Assembly (NCBI GenBank): GCA_028532985.1
Contig: JANCIK010000001.1
Location: 1,550,001 to 1,614,000 of the forward strand
Direction: 5' to 3'
DNA length: 64,000 nt
Source of the DNA: Stropharia rugosoannulata
Lineage: Eukaryota; Basidiomycota; Agaricomycetes; Agaricales; Strophariaceae
Positions 46,521 to 59,062 of this stretch are shown piece by piece. The position numbers and the translations under genes are program-made. Within the stretch, counting starts at the first letter, position 1. Each line of letters starts with the position of its first letter. The notes beneath the pieces are model-generated. The model had not been told where the DNA came from and made no database searches. It worked only from the letters and a program-made list of their open reading frames with translations.

Positions 46521-47073
46521 TTAAGATGGCCAATACCTCGAGGCGCACGTCATCGTACATTTCTTGATCGATTCCCTTTGCAGTTCACCCTTCAGTCGCG
46601 TTTGAAGCAGCCGAACAGTGGACTGTTCCAGAATAACGGATGCTTTCCCAACACGGGGAAACTGTAGAAGTAACTGTTTTCCAACGTCAGTAAACAACTC
46701 TTAACGCTGGCTTGAAATGATGTACCTTGTCCCCAATGCACATTCTCTGGAAGTCGAATCCATCAGGAAATGGCGCGTATGAGCGCGCATGGACCACGGT
46801 ACAGCCATCAGACAGAAAAAATGTTGCACTGTTAACGTTGTCGCCTTCGAAGACTTCATAGGTTACTTGCATGATCTGTACCACTATTCTCCCTGGGTCT
46901 TCAAGACGCCGACAACCTGGAAGCAATGGCCATTCCGGATTGAAGCCTGTCCCCGGTACCGCTGATTTGGCGAGGTCGGAAGCAATGAGTTCCTGGTATA
47001 TCAAGTATTGCAAGTCTGTGCTAAATTGGCCCTCATTTACATACGCCTCTTGGTAACGTAGAGCTAGCCATTG
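46521..47073 (-). CDS. RPA70 N-terminal OB-fold-like protein, paralogue 2 (5' end not found)
   Basis: Replication protein A binds single-stranded DNA; its large subunit has an N-terminal OB fold used for protein contacts. Seen: VVQIMQVTYEVFEG, then ATFFLSDGCTVVHARS (like the LLLSDG strand of RPA70N), MCIGDK, and after an intron (46725-46674) LLLQFPRVGKASVILEQSTV, in the order of RPA70N strands. The upstream exon starts after an ATTCAG acceptor (47074) as QWLALRYQEAYVNEG and aligns with EWLWECFLWHLTDE of the neighbour. The first exon was not located, so the gene may be truncated or start further upstream. The assignment is by pattern only. Confidence 0.45.
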
Positions 47074-47615
47074 CTGAATGCAGAGCACAGTAATCAGTCC
47101 CGTATGAATCAAAGCAAGAAACGGGGTTATTTACGATCAACGGCAGGGCAAGGAAATTTTGCCGTTATCCATTGCAGCAGAGAGATGGGGAACGTTATAT
47201 CGGTGGAGGGTAACTTTGGTTTTGATGAAGTAACCAAAATTTAAAGGACTCCTTTTCCTGTTCTGGCATTGAAATTTGGTGCTCTCTTCCGAACCTATCC
47301 ATCTGCTGAGTCGATGCTGCCGAATCGGAATGAGGGTGACTTGTCTGGTATGTACACTCTTTTTAAAAGCAAAAACGCGAACCCATTAAATTCATGTCGT
47401 GTAGGATCTCTGTTTAGCGCTGCGTCTGAGGTACACCTGAGTACTGACTAATAAGGCGACAGAAGAGTCATATCGGAGAGCCGACTGCGAAGACTCGCTG
47501 CGGCCGCATGATCCAGCGGAGCATCATGAAATCATTTATCAACAATTTACAGCATTTAGCACGGATTAAGGAGAGACCTGGTGTATCACGATAAAGAAAT
47601 GGATGTCTCTCCTTG

Positions 47616-48352
47616 TCAGTAACATGGATCACAGGATATCATACACTTCCTAGACACCCTACTTTCCAAATTACTCATCATATTCCTTGGAAAGTATAGT
47701 ATCTTGGCGCTCTGCGTTTCAAGAAGTAACGAACCGTTCTCAACAAACGGCCTGGATAAAACCAACTAATAATGTACCAATATTTAACTTTGCCCAATAT
47801 CTCTGCATAAATGCACTCACTTTGCTTCCAATTCTGACGTGTTCTGCGTCTAAGCCTTCTGGAAATGGTACGCGGGCATGCGCTCTGACTGGTTGGCTGC
47901 CATCCGAGATTATGAAATGGATTTCTTGGATTTCGTCTTCGTCGTGTGTTTCAAATGAAACCTGCATGATTTGAACCAACAAGTTTCTGGAAGTCACCAG
48001 ACTTCCGCCATTCCTGGGTAACGACCAAGTTTCTCCAATTCTATGTACTGTCGAATCGGCCAAGTTAGAAGCCAAAAACTGCCAGTACATCAACTGCAGT
48101 AGTTTTCTGCAATTAATTTCTTTCCCTTCGACCTTGATAACCGCCAGCGTGGCTTCATCTGTCAAGTGCCATAGAAAACACTCCCAAAGCCATTCCTGCC
48201 AACCAAATTATAAGCTATATTTTGTCTCAATTAATCCCACCTACATTATCAACGGGATTCTGCGAAGACAGAGATTCTGCCCATCGTTGAGCGGCGGTCC
48301 AACCGAATAGCATATCATCTGTTGTTTCGTATGTGAAAAGTTGTTCATCCAT
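47616..48352 (-). CDS. RPA70 N-terminal OB-fold-like protein, paralogue 1, 210 aa
   Basis: Exons (minus) 48352-48245, 48195-47821 and 47765-47616 sum to 211 codons. The protein starts MDEQLFTYETTDDMLFGW, has a helical middle (LLQLMYWQFLASNLADSTV) and then LLVQIMQVSFETHDED, IHFIISDGSQPVRAHARVPF, VRIGSK and LVLSRPFVENGSLLLETQSA. It aligns along its length with the gene at 46521-47073; intron positions before the OB region and after GSK/GDK are the same, so the two arose by tandem duplication. The acceptor at 47766 was chosen over 47752 because it keeps the homologous C-terminus. A lone OB fold without the DNA-binding domains of RPA; role unknown. Confidence 0.5.
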
Positions 48353-48899
48353 TACTGCTGAAAATGTAAAGACTCGCGCTGGAAGTCTACGGGGAAGAAC
48401 TGACTCGTACCGGCTGACAGCACACCGATGAGTCTTATACGTAAGTTTGCACAGAAACTTGCCGATTGAAGCTTATATACCAGTGCAGGGAATGTCTTGC
48501 CACGCATATAGTATAGCTGCGCAATGCGCTTGCACCGCGCTCCACTTGTCCAAATTCAGTGACTAAGACGCGGCGCAGGCTAAAGCTGACGACTATGCGT
48601 GATGTTAGATGTTTTAAAATCGTCTTGAGTCATGCATGGCGCTATTACACCATCCATAATAGCTGCGCGTATCGTTATCACATCGCTAGAACTTCTCAAT
48701 CGCCATGATCCCGGACCAGGTCCTTAGAAGGAGGCGCAAGGGAGCATCCGGTCTTTCCCTATCATTGCCTAAAGCGTGCTTTGGTTGTTAACTCATTTCG
48801 TCTGTTACTCATGACGGAGTTGGCGTGATTCTACGAAGATATTGGCATTAAACGAACGCCTGTGCCGCCGTCTCCACTGATCATTTGCATCGTTGCCAT
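48353..48899. other. Intergenic upstream of the transposase
   Basis: Should contain the 5' end of the Plavaka-type element. No clear CACTA-like terminal inverted repeat was found by eye. Confidence 0.4.
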
Positions 48900-51800
48900 A
48901 TGCCCCAGCAATTTTCTTGCGTTCCTGATTGTGGAAAAATTTTTTCGAGACCAGCTTCATTATCCAAGCACAAACTTGGTTGTACGGCAGTGCATGCAAC
49001 TCGCAAAAAGTCTCTTGAAGCGCGCTCTTCCAGAGTTGAATATACACCCGCTGTAGATCTTCGGCGTAGGCATTTCTCCGTATGTGTATACATCCTGCGT
49101 TCTTGACAATGTTTACTGACCCTGTTTTATCAGAGTCTTGTCACCAATGACTGTGGTCAGCACCGGGCCCCCGAGCAGAGCGTTGAAGCGGCAACAAGTG
49201 CTGAAGTTATAGTGGATACTCCGATGGATAAAGATGCTGATAATGCACCATCACCTTTGCCTTCATCATTCACTCGGGCTGGCCGCCCGAGGCACAGAAT
49301 CCCGGCACGAATTGTAGACACTCCCCCGGAACCGCTTGCCCCTATTGATGAATCCGAACCTAGTGAGGCGAGGACTATCCAACGGGTCTTATTGATTGTG
49401 CGTAACAAGCTAGTTACATCAGTGAATCAATTTGGTCTTTTCAGAGACTATGAATGGTGTCCAACTCACGATCCAAGTGGACAGCTGTCATTAGAGGATC
49501 TAGCAAATGTACCTGAATCTCCGACTGCTGCTTGCAACTCGAATACCCAAGAGGAGATGCGTTCACCGTACTGGCCATTCCCTAATATCACTGTCTGGCG
49601 AACACTGTCCTGGCTGAATAATGGGACTACGACAAAATCAGAAGGTGAAGTCACTTCTTTTGTAAAGAATATTATTCAGCAACCCGACTTTGACGTGCGT
49701 CATTTTGATAGCTTTGATGCACACACAGAGAAAACTGTCGTTTCGACAAAGCTCTAGCTAATACCGACTCTATCAAGAGTCAATTTATGGAGTCGTCAGT
49801 CGATATTCTGGTACCATCAGGCAGTACTAGTATCGCACCTCAAACATTTACGGTGCCAGGCCTACTTCATCGTAATCTTACTGCAACAATTGTCGAAGCC
49901 TTTCAAGACCGTCTATCCCACATGCTGCATTACTCGCCATTCAAAGTCTTTCACCGCAACGTGCATACTGATCATGTGCAGCGTGTATATGGCGAACTAT
50001 TTACCACAGATGCTTTCCTTTTGGAGTATGAACAGCTACAAAATTATGGCAAGCTACCTCCAGATGCTACAAATTGCAAGCTTGAAAGGTTGTGGCAGCG
50101 TTGATGATATCCTCGGATGGGACACATCTGGCTCAATTTGGGAACGCCAAAGCCTGGCCTATCTACCTGATGCTCGGAAATCTCTCTAAGTACATTCGGT
50201 GTAAGCCCAAGTCCGGAGCCATGTACCACTTGGCATATATACCATCGGTGCGGTTTTGGTCATTATTCTTGTTATATTCAGAGGATTAATAATCAGCTTA
50301 GCTCCTGATTCGTTTCACGACATGGCTTCAAAATTTCATGCAAAATGGAGAACCCAAAAAGATGACATATTGAGGCACTGTCGACTGGAGCTGATTCATG
50401 CCATCTGGACAAGGCTTCTCGATGACGAATTTATCCATGTGTATCATTATGGAGTGGTTATAAAATGCAACGACGGAATAGAAAGAAGAATATACCCTCG
50501 ATTTTTCACGTATTCTGCTGACTACCCAGAAAAGTGAGGCATAACTATAAATCACAAGGGTCGAAAAAACTCATTCATTTTTACAGAGTCCTACTTGCAA
50601 CCATTCGGGGTGCAGGATTGTGCCCTTGTCCCAGATGTTTAGTACCCAAACTTCATATGGATCGCCTCGGAATGAGACGGGATGTTAGGGCACGGCTCGC
50701 CCAATTCAGGGGGTACATGGCTTCGAACGTCAAAGCTGCTCGTGAAGCCATATATAAATCTGCTTTTGGAATCCGAAGTCAGGCCGTAGAGAACCTATTA
50801 AAAGATTTTTCCGGTGTTCCCACTATTGTAAGTATTCATATTGTATTAAGGCAGACACTCATTATCTTACTCTCTGTTAGAATGCTTTTGTAGATCGTCT
50901 GGGCGGTGATTTTAACCCATCAGAAATGCTTGTCCCAGATCTCATGCATGAATTCGAACTTGGCGTTTGGAAAACTTTATTCACGCATCTAATCCGCCTA
51001 CTCCACGCTTCAGGAAAGGGTACTAATGATCGCGTGATTGAATTAGATAGAAGGTTTGATATATAAAATCCCACAGATATCTTTGTCTTAAGGCCTCGTA
51101 AATACTAGGTTCAGGCAAATACTACCTTTCGGACGCAATACCATTCGAAAATTCGCCGACAACGTCTCTGATATGAAGAAACTTGCAGCCCGCAATTTTG
51201 AAGACATTTTACAGGTAAGAAATTCTCGCATCCAGGTGCACCAACAAGCTGATACTTGTATGGCAAAGTGTGCTATTCCAGCTTTTGAGGGGCTCCTTGA
51301 TCCGCCACATAATACGAGGCTGATGACGTTGCTTTACCGAACAGCCGAGTTACACTGCTTGCTCAAACTACGCTTGCATACTGAGAACACGCTTGAACGA
51401 ACTGATCAGCTCATCGCGGAATTCGGAAAACTCATGCGACAATTCCGCGATACAACATGCAAGGAATTTCATACAGTAGAGCTTCCCAAAGAGAAAAGAG
51501 CGCGCATTCGCAGGGAAGGAGCAAAGGCAGGAGAAGGCGTCAAATCAACATCAACAGACAAAGTGAGAATAGGCAAAACGAAACGGCTCAATCTGACCAC
51601 TTCGAAATTTCACGCACTGGGGGACTACGTTCAGTACATACGCAAGTATGGTACTACTGACTCATACACCACACAACTGGTAATCTATAATGTTGATATT
51701 GATGCAAATCACTCATAATTTAATTACGTTTAGGGTGAAGTTGCCCATGGTCCTGTCAAAAAGGCCTATACCATGACAAACAAACGAAACGCATTTAAGC

Positions 51801-52931
51801 AAATGAGCAACATACACATGCGCCAACAAGTACTCAAAAGCAAGGTAGAGCTTCAAGAGTACGAAGAAGCCAGCAAACCAGAACATTTATCTAAGCATTC
51901 TGTGATTTCGCATACGAAAAATGACCCTTTGAATATTTTTACGTTTGTTCAAGACGGCGATCCTGCCAAAAAGGTATCAGCTTCAAACTCTACGACTTAC
52001 TTGAAAATACCGTCTAATTTTTTTTCTCTTACAGAACTTCATCCCCAAACTACAAGATCACCTACTTGGGCGAATACTTAAGCTTGACTTTGACGGCGAC
52101 GATCCTGACCATTTTACTCATGAAGAACGTAACACCATACGCCTACGGAATTCCTCAATATACAGACACTGTACTGCAAGAATCAACTACACTTCTTATG
52201 ATGTACGCCGCAATTTTGACACCATAAATCCCAAAACTCGCCCGTATGTAATGATGGCACGCCCTGCTCGAGGCTCTGAATCCGACGGACACCTATTTTG
52301 GTACGCTCAAGTCCTGGGTATATTCCATACCGACGTTCAACATATTGGCCATCAGTCTGTTACCGGGTTTACATGGCAACAAATGGATTTTCTATGGGTC
52401 AGATGGCTGGGTGCTGAACCAGGAGCAGTGCAAGGAAAAGGGGCCAAACTTCCTATGATTGGATATGTACCAGAAGAAGACGACCTTGCGTTTGGTTTCT
52501 TGGATCCTAATCTCGTTATCAGAGGTTGTCATTTGATACCGACATTTGTTAATGGTCGCACCAATACACTGCTGAGCACGGAACTGCCGACTGAAGCTCG
52601 GCTAAGTGGAAATACATCAGATTGGGTGAACTACTATGTTGGAATGTATGTCACTAGCTCGTGTGCTACTTTATCAGTCTAACAGGAAGTTGGTTCTAGT
52701 TTTGTTGACCGAGATATGTTTATGCGCTTTTCTGGAATGGGTATTGGCCACCACGAACAGACATCTGCTCAGCCAGACTCAGAGCCGGACAATATGGACG
52801 TTCAGTCTGATTCAGAAAGTCAATTTGAAGAGGACTGTGACATATCTTCGAGCGAGAATGAATCGGAAGAGATTGAAACGGACGACGAAACAGCTTCCGA
52901 TTTCTCAGATAATGCATACGATGATCTATAG
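48900..52931 (+). pseudogene. Plavaka-type transposase with N-terminal C2H2 finger, frameshifted
   Basis: Plavaka transposases belong to a CACTA-related group expanded in mushrooms. Seen in order: a zinc finger FSCVPDCGKIFSRPASLSKH; a Pro-rich linker; YWPFPNITVWRTLSWLNNG; LPPDATNCKLE; AALMISSDGTHLAQFGNAKA with WPIYLMLGNLSKYIR; YSADYPEKVLLATIRGAG then CPCPRCLVPKLH; VPDLMHEFELGVWK; ARNFEDILQCAIPAFEGLL; FHALGDYVQYIRKYGTTDSY; and an acidic C-terminus (SDSESQFEEDCD). Several introns splice cleanly (e.g. 50535-50585). The frame shifts by one base near 49738 (EKT to RFDKALANTD) and again near 50090 (CKLE to VVAALM), and the join near 50250 also fails, so the gene is broken. Confidence 0.8.
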
Positions 52932-53722
52932 ATGCTACTATCACTGATAATTCTAATCCTTCTGCTATCAAGATTTCATCAATGCAGTCTTTTCGACTGC
53001 GTCCTTATGAAGCGTATGACAAGCACCTCTCATCTAACTACTCATGTATCAGTAACGAATGCCGTTTGAAGAGGTTGGAGAGGCGGAATAGGTGGAGGCA
53101 TTTGGGGGGAACTAAGTTTGTGTGATTCCGAGATGGAACGGAAACAAGGGGCTGAGACTGAGCGCATTCCACCGTCCAGATGTCTCAAAAATTCAATAAA
53201 TATGACAAAGGGATACGCAGCGTGCCATCCATGATCCTATACGGACGCAGACTGTTACCAATCGGTAATGCTGTTGTGGACCGTGATCGGCGTGGCTGGA
53301 ACACCGAAGTTGAGGCTGGGATATAAGCATGTTAAGACACCTTTGCGTTTACCATGATCAAGGTTGCCGCAGTACGCATGTGGGAGAGGAGGTATAACAT
53401 CGGGAGTCAGAAGGAAATATTCTTGTATTTGTCCTAAACATAATTGGTACGTTGTGCCTTTCCTTCCTCCTTCCTTCCTCATTCCTTTGGTCGATGCTCT
53501 CATTAGATCTTGTAACAAGATCCGATGCGTAATACTAGTGGCTAAAATATCTGTCACCCAGTGTCTATGGAAGCTGCTACCTATTTGTGCACTACAGGCC
53601 TGCCCGCCTCGTTCCCCACGTCACGCCGACTCATAATTTTGTCTCCCCGCTGCGGCGCGCCTTCCCGCGATCGCGCCTTCTGCATGCGCAATAGATTTCA
53701 TACAGAAATTGCCATGTGGAAA

Positions 53723-53918
53723 GGTCGAAGAAATGACAATGGATGAATCTGGCGCTACTAGAATCGATAGTAGATATTAAATTGGGACTAGATAGCAACA
53801 GGGTGAGTCGGAGTGGGGAATAAAAAAGAAATAGGCGGCTGACTTTTCATGGAGCCGGTCGGGCCAGTGTTTGCACTCTTCCCTGAACGGTACTAATTGC
53901 ACAGAGTCATCCTTTGCC
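53723..53918 (+). repeat. Dispersed direct duplicate, copy 1
   Basis: Closely similar along its length to 55590-55778, for example ATGAATCTGG, CAGGGTGAGTCGGAGTG, TTTGCAC and TTCCCTGAA in the same order, with small indels. Confidence 0.8.
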
Positions 53919-55589
53919 CTTGGGAAAGACGACGTATGCTCACTTGGCAGTGTTCTGGCCAATAATACCCCGCGACGTCGACATGAATTCCTGCCTCCTA
54001 GGGTTTTCATATGTCGAGCTCTCCTTGCCAGAAATTTTGTCGTTGATCTCGTGAACGATTGTCTTATGTGACGTGTCATACACTGCGTTCGCAGTGACTT
54101 GGTCATGCTCGTGTAGGTGCGGGCCTGCGGCTATTCGTTTTCCGAATCTCCCAGACATCCCCTTGCATAGTTGGCATCAACTTTTCGAAGGGGCTGTCTA
54201 ATAAAAATCCTTGAACACTGCTTGTCACCCCCTCAATCCCCTCTTGCCCTTGCGTATATACGGTGGGCATCACTAATATACAGAAGTTGAACATGTACGA
54301 GTTGCACTTATGGAACTGCTCTTCGCCCGCAAGTGTCGATGAAGGCATGGTATGATCTCAGGTCAAAGCGATCTACAACTCCCAGCTATTTTGCGTAAGG
54401 CCTTTGCAAAATATCGCAGATGTAGCCGGATAAACTTACCGCTAACCGCATACCGTCTTGTACACTTTCCAATGTGCTCTTCGGACACATTGGCGCAATA
54501 CAAAAACTCGACGGTGAACGCGGTCACTATAAGGAGCAGTTGCCAAAGCATCGACGATGACGAGGACTGCACGGACATGTCACTGAGAGTAGGGGTGTCC
54601 CGAATGTAAGCGAACCGGAAATCAAATGTGCTGAAATTGAACTGACCCACCCTACTTGTCTCACAGAGCTACTGGCCTTAGCAGTCACGGCGCCAGGAAC
54701 CTGGACCCGTATCGGACATCGCAGATATGCAGACGCTCTGCATGCGAAGTTGCTGTACTGGACACGCGAGTGGCTCCGCTATTGACGGGCGTCCCGGTGG
54801 TATACACTGTGGTGATAGGACAGTGAATATGAGGGCCGCGTACTTCACCGTTGCTGGGAGCACGCGCGACACAGAGAGTGCCACTGTAAGTTGTGCACTA
54901 ATTTGGCCGAGTCCAGAGGACCTACCTTATTCAAGTCACAACTCATCATCGTCGTGCGCCTCCGCCATGAATCTGGGTGCTGCAGCGCGTGCGTACTCTT
55001 TTTCTAACAATCCATATCAATCGCACAATTATTCTCTATATTCAGTATCAAGTTCATGAAGAACTCATTGCGCCTCGATGATCGACACACCCTTCCCAAC
55101 AACCCCTTCGACAGCTTCGCAACCCCATAGACATTGCCTTGGCTGAATACTTTACTGCCATGCTGGCGCTTCTGTTGGTGGTGGTCGGCTACGATAGCAA
55201 AGAAGGGAAGAAAAAATAAAAAAGTGTAGGAGTTAGACCAGCACCATCATGCAGAAAACGGAGAGGAAGGAGAAGTGGGCAGAAAGGTGAGTAGTATCAT
55301 ACCTTGGCTGAAACTGACGGCTTCTGAGGTGTCGTAGAGCAGGGGGAAGGCACAGCGTCCATGTCCTCGAAGGTCAACGGCGAATCCAAATCCATCTCGA
55401 AGATATCCTCGTTTTCGCATCTTCGCAGCGTCATACACAAGGAAAGGGAACTCTTTTTGGCATTCATACGAACAGTCGAGGAGGAAGGACTTGGCATCTT
55501 CAACGTCGGACAAGCCGTCGCGGTCGGCAGACTACCCCCACGACGAGGAAGAGGAAGAAAACCAAAAGGATGTGGACAGCCGTGGTAGT

Positions 55590-55778
55590 GGTCGAGGGAA
55601 TGACAATAGATGAATCTGGAGCTACTGGAATGGATATTAACGTGGGACTAGATGGTAGCAGGGTGAGTCGGAGTGCGGAATGAAAAAGAAAATTGGGGAC
55701 TGACTTTCATGGAACCGAATCAGGCCAATGTTTGCACGCTTCCCTGAATGATACTGATTGCACATCGTCCTTCCTGCC
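55590..55778 (+). repeat. Dispersed direct duplicate, copy 2
   Basis: Second copy of 53723-53918, same orientation, 1.87 kb to the right. Neither copy has an ORF shared by both. Confidence 0.8.
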
Positions 55779-58410
55779 ACTCAACTGTTTCTTGCGACTA
55801 CACATCTATTTGCATCAATATCCTGCATTCCAATGAAGAGAGACGTAGAAAACATTTTTCGCCCGGCAAGTAGACTATTTTCATATTCCAGAATAATGAA
55901 GGCCTATTGAGGACGACGCAGTCGGGCATCTCGGTCAATGCAGAGCCAGGGCGCTAGCTCTGGGAAGATCAATATATATTCTACACAATCTGTCCATGGA
56001 GGTCGCGAGTACCCAGTAGAAGTCTCTCAAGTGCATAGGAGCTAGCTTTCGCCTAAGAAGGAATCAATGCTTCTCTACAAGTGAGGAACCTTTGGTGTCT
56101 TCCAAGAGATAAATCTAATCCAGATTTCACTCCTCGGATATGTTCTAGAGCGTCCTCATACCACCTCAAAGAAATAGAGCATAGATCCAGTTACCTGGCT
56201 TTATCCTTGGAATTTTCGACGCCATACCAGGTCTTAAGCCCCATAGCAAGGAAGTTCAAAAAGGCGCCAACACCCGACGAACTGCGTCCGGGAGTCAATA
56301 ATTTCTGCTGCTAGAGCCCCCAAAGCAAAGACTCTGACTTCATCTGTCAATACAATCTGGCAATCCTGAATCTGATCCTGCCCGCTCGAGCCTCGTCGTC
56401 TATCGCTTCCTCGAGCCACGCGTGACATGGTCACAGAAATGTCACAGTCACGATAGCAGAAAAGTAGCGGATCCAAGGAACACTACAGCGAGCAGATATT
56501 CGGCAGGCGCGTTACAGAAAGAATACATTGCTCAATAGAGAGTCCTGGTCCGCCCGCAGGCCTATCAGCAGTTGATTTTGACTGGCGAGACGAGGTCGTC
56601 GTGTACATCTCCGACAGGAGTGCAATGGCGGTCGCAAGGACTATAGGGAGCACCAGCCCCTCTGCAATAATCCGTCGCATCAGTTTTTGTCGAACCTCGG
56701 CGCTCTGCCCTGTGGGCCACCACTGCGCGTGCACATTTCCGTCATTGGAGTCTCTGGCCCGAGGAGGACAAGCTTCGCAGACTCGCCGTTGGGAAAATCA
56801 ACAACGTCGCCTTTATGGGGGGCAATTGATGTTCCCCAGTCTGAATTATACTCCAGGGTGTCTATGGATTTGGAATGGTCCGCAGGCGGACGAGCTGGAT
56901 ACGACGGCACGGCAGCTAACGCAAGCTGGGGTCAGCATATACAACCAAGTGCGGTCACTGAACTCGACTCACGGAGCCCTGCATGCGACATTAATAGCTG
57001 AGAGTGGTTCCAAAGTAAGTGAACTGTCCTGACATGACAAGAATTGACTAAGTCGCATTTTTACAAATTCTCGTTCTTGCGCAGGGGCAGAGTGATTGCC
57101 TCTGTCGAATCTACATGCAACTACGGCCTGTAAGTAATGCGAATTAGAAATAATTAACTGGGCCATGCGAGTATCCCTGTCATACAAGACGACAGATGGC
57201 GCAGTGCAGTGCTTCAGCGAGCGCGGTCGTTGTCTGTGACGGCGTCCAGGTGAGCGGTCGCGGCAAGGGCTAACTCACACAGTCGAAGACGACAAGCCAT
57301 AGACTTCCAGAATCCCGGGATGCGCAAAGCCTTTTGTGACCTTTCCGTGGACCGAAATTTTTATTCTCCGTGGTGACGCAGAGCTCAAAGTTGGAACGTC
57401 CGAGGATAATGCTTCAGAATAGCCTGACCAATCCAGAGGCGACGAAGTCATTGATATGATGCCTATAGGTCGTTGTGAGCCCGCCGGGCCTAAGAGTCGC
57501 GAGCTCGAGCATGCGGTTACTAGTAAAGGTTAGGTCTTTTGCTACGACTATGCCCAGCGTTCCACGAAGGCGGATGAGGAGACAGAGAACCCCAGTGACA
57601 TTCTACCGTGTAGTATGACAGCCAGATCCCATCTTTACGTTGTCGTGCCACGTTTGCGAGTGCCCAGAAACCTGATTTTGCGGCCATATCATGCAGGTGA
57701 ACACGGTACGGATACATAGGACGGCTAGTTAGCTTCTGTCGGACCAAAGAACGCGTCGCAGACTCTCACCTGAATGGCATCCGGCCAGAGCACAAGACAG
57801 GCTAGTCTCAGCATCTGGCACGACCCGGCTCGACGTATAAAAGCTCCATCTTCGAGAACTAGTATGTTCAAGTAGCGTTCGCGAGAAGCACAGCTTGGGA
57901 CTGAGAACCTATGAACCTATGATAGTACGCAGCGCCGCGTACATGAAGAAGAGAAAGGGTGCTATGAATAGTAAAGCACGATGAGTGAACTGACTTACCT
58001 GTACAGGCCTGGGGAACTCTAAGTTTTCGATTCGGTTGTGCTCTCAGCTGGATGTCGAACATCAAGGTCAGGTCCCAACTGAGATGGCAGTTGAAATACG
58101 AGTCGAACATCGTATGAGGTTGTGATTGTGGAAAACGAGTCGTCTCGGATGACATGTATTTGTTCGCCCAAATTGAAGTTCTACTAAATGCGGTTCAAGT
58201 TGATCACAACCCGGACTCTACGAAGCTTCGTCCTACGACATCGTACTTTCCAAGTTCGTATACCGTTCTCCTGTCTGCAAGTCGCATAGTACGGGCTCGA
58301 CGTCTTAAACTTCTCATACATTCAAGTAGTGAGGCGGCCACGAGTCGTTTCAACCAAACCATACGAATAGTTCGGCTACAGATCGAGTCCCCTGGAGAAT
58401 CACCATCCGA

Positions 58411-59062
58411 ATGTCAATAATCATCCGCATAGTTCAACCCGCCGCCGCGACCACTGTCACCCGCCCTGAAATCTTCGAAAGAAACGATGACGATCTCCTT
58501 TTTGACCTGGAGCTGGATTACACACCTTCAGATCTGGCAGAAATGGATTATTGTCCCATGTGTTCAGGTCCAGAGAAACAAGTTCCAGTGATCTTGGCAC
58601 CTACTCAGAGTATTACGAAGGTATGTTGCCCGTTTCAAACTTCCGAGTCGTACTTTGGCCTCTGGAACTAATTGTATAAACTGTTACAACTTCTCTTGTG
58701 TTGCCCATTTAGCAGAAGGCTTTCAAGAACACTAGTGCCGAGTCTACTCCCATTATCCATGGGCAGCCTTCGACTGCGGTAAGTAGTACTAATATCATGA
58801 TTTTCTTGAACTTCGAGTTTGTACGTCCACTGTGTCACACTTACTAACTCTCCTTTAGGTGTCTCAAATCAACGTATACCGCTCAGACGCTATCATCGTG
58901 ATACCGCAACCGACACATACTGACTCGGAGGGTTACGACTCGGAGTCCGCAAGACTCAGAAAGATCAACAAATTCAAACTCTCGGCGGGATACTTACCGT
59001 CAGGAGCCTTGAGGGACGCAGTTAACAAGACACTGGGGATCCTCTTGTACTTGACGTCCTGA
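58411..59062 (+). CDS. Small acidic hypothetical protein, 158 aa
   Basis: Not recognised. Exons 58411-58620, 58716-58778 (63 bp) and 58859-59062 join at GTATGT and GTAAGT donors to 158 codons plus stop. It contains ERNDDDLLFDLELDY, MDYCPMCSGPEK (C-x2-C) and TDSEGYDSESARLRK. No signal peptide. No second Cys pair is present, so a complete zinc site is unlikely. An upstream in-frame extension was not found. Confidence 0.5.

Larger units (their letters stand above)
52932..58410. other. 5.5 kb without a convincing gene
   Basis: Short ORFs occur on both strands. None joins into a recognisable protein. Coding-like minus-strand pieces (DTPTLSDMSVQSSSSSMLWQ with a hydrophobic span at 54,500-54,600; VLCLLIRLRGTLGIVVAKDL at about 57,550) suggest decayed membrane-protein genes. 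A block of about 190 bp is duplicated within it. The 3' end of the Plavaka element should lie at its left edge but was not found. Confidence 0.4.

Noticed and set aside
47740..47765. Alternative acceptor at 47752 ending RPA-like paralogue 1 after GSKAVC
   Set aside because: The acceptor at 47766 restores a C-terminus homologous to paralogue 2.
52932..58410. Assigning a membrane-protein family to minus-strand fragments at 54.5 and 57.5 kb
   Set aside because: Only short hydrophobic pieces are visible and they do not join; naming a family would be a guess.
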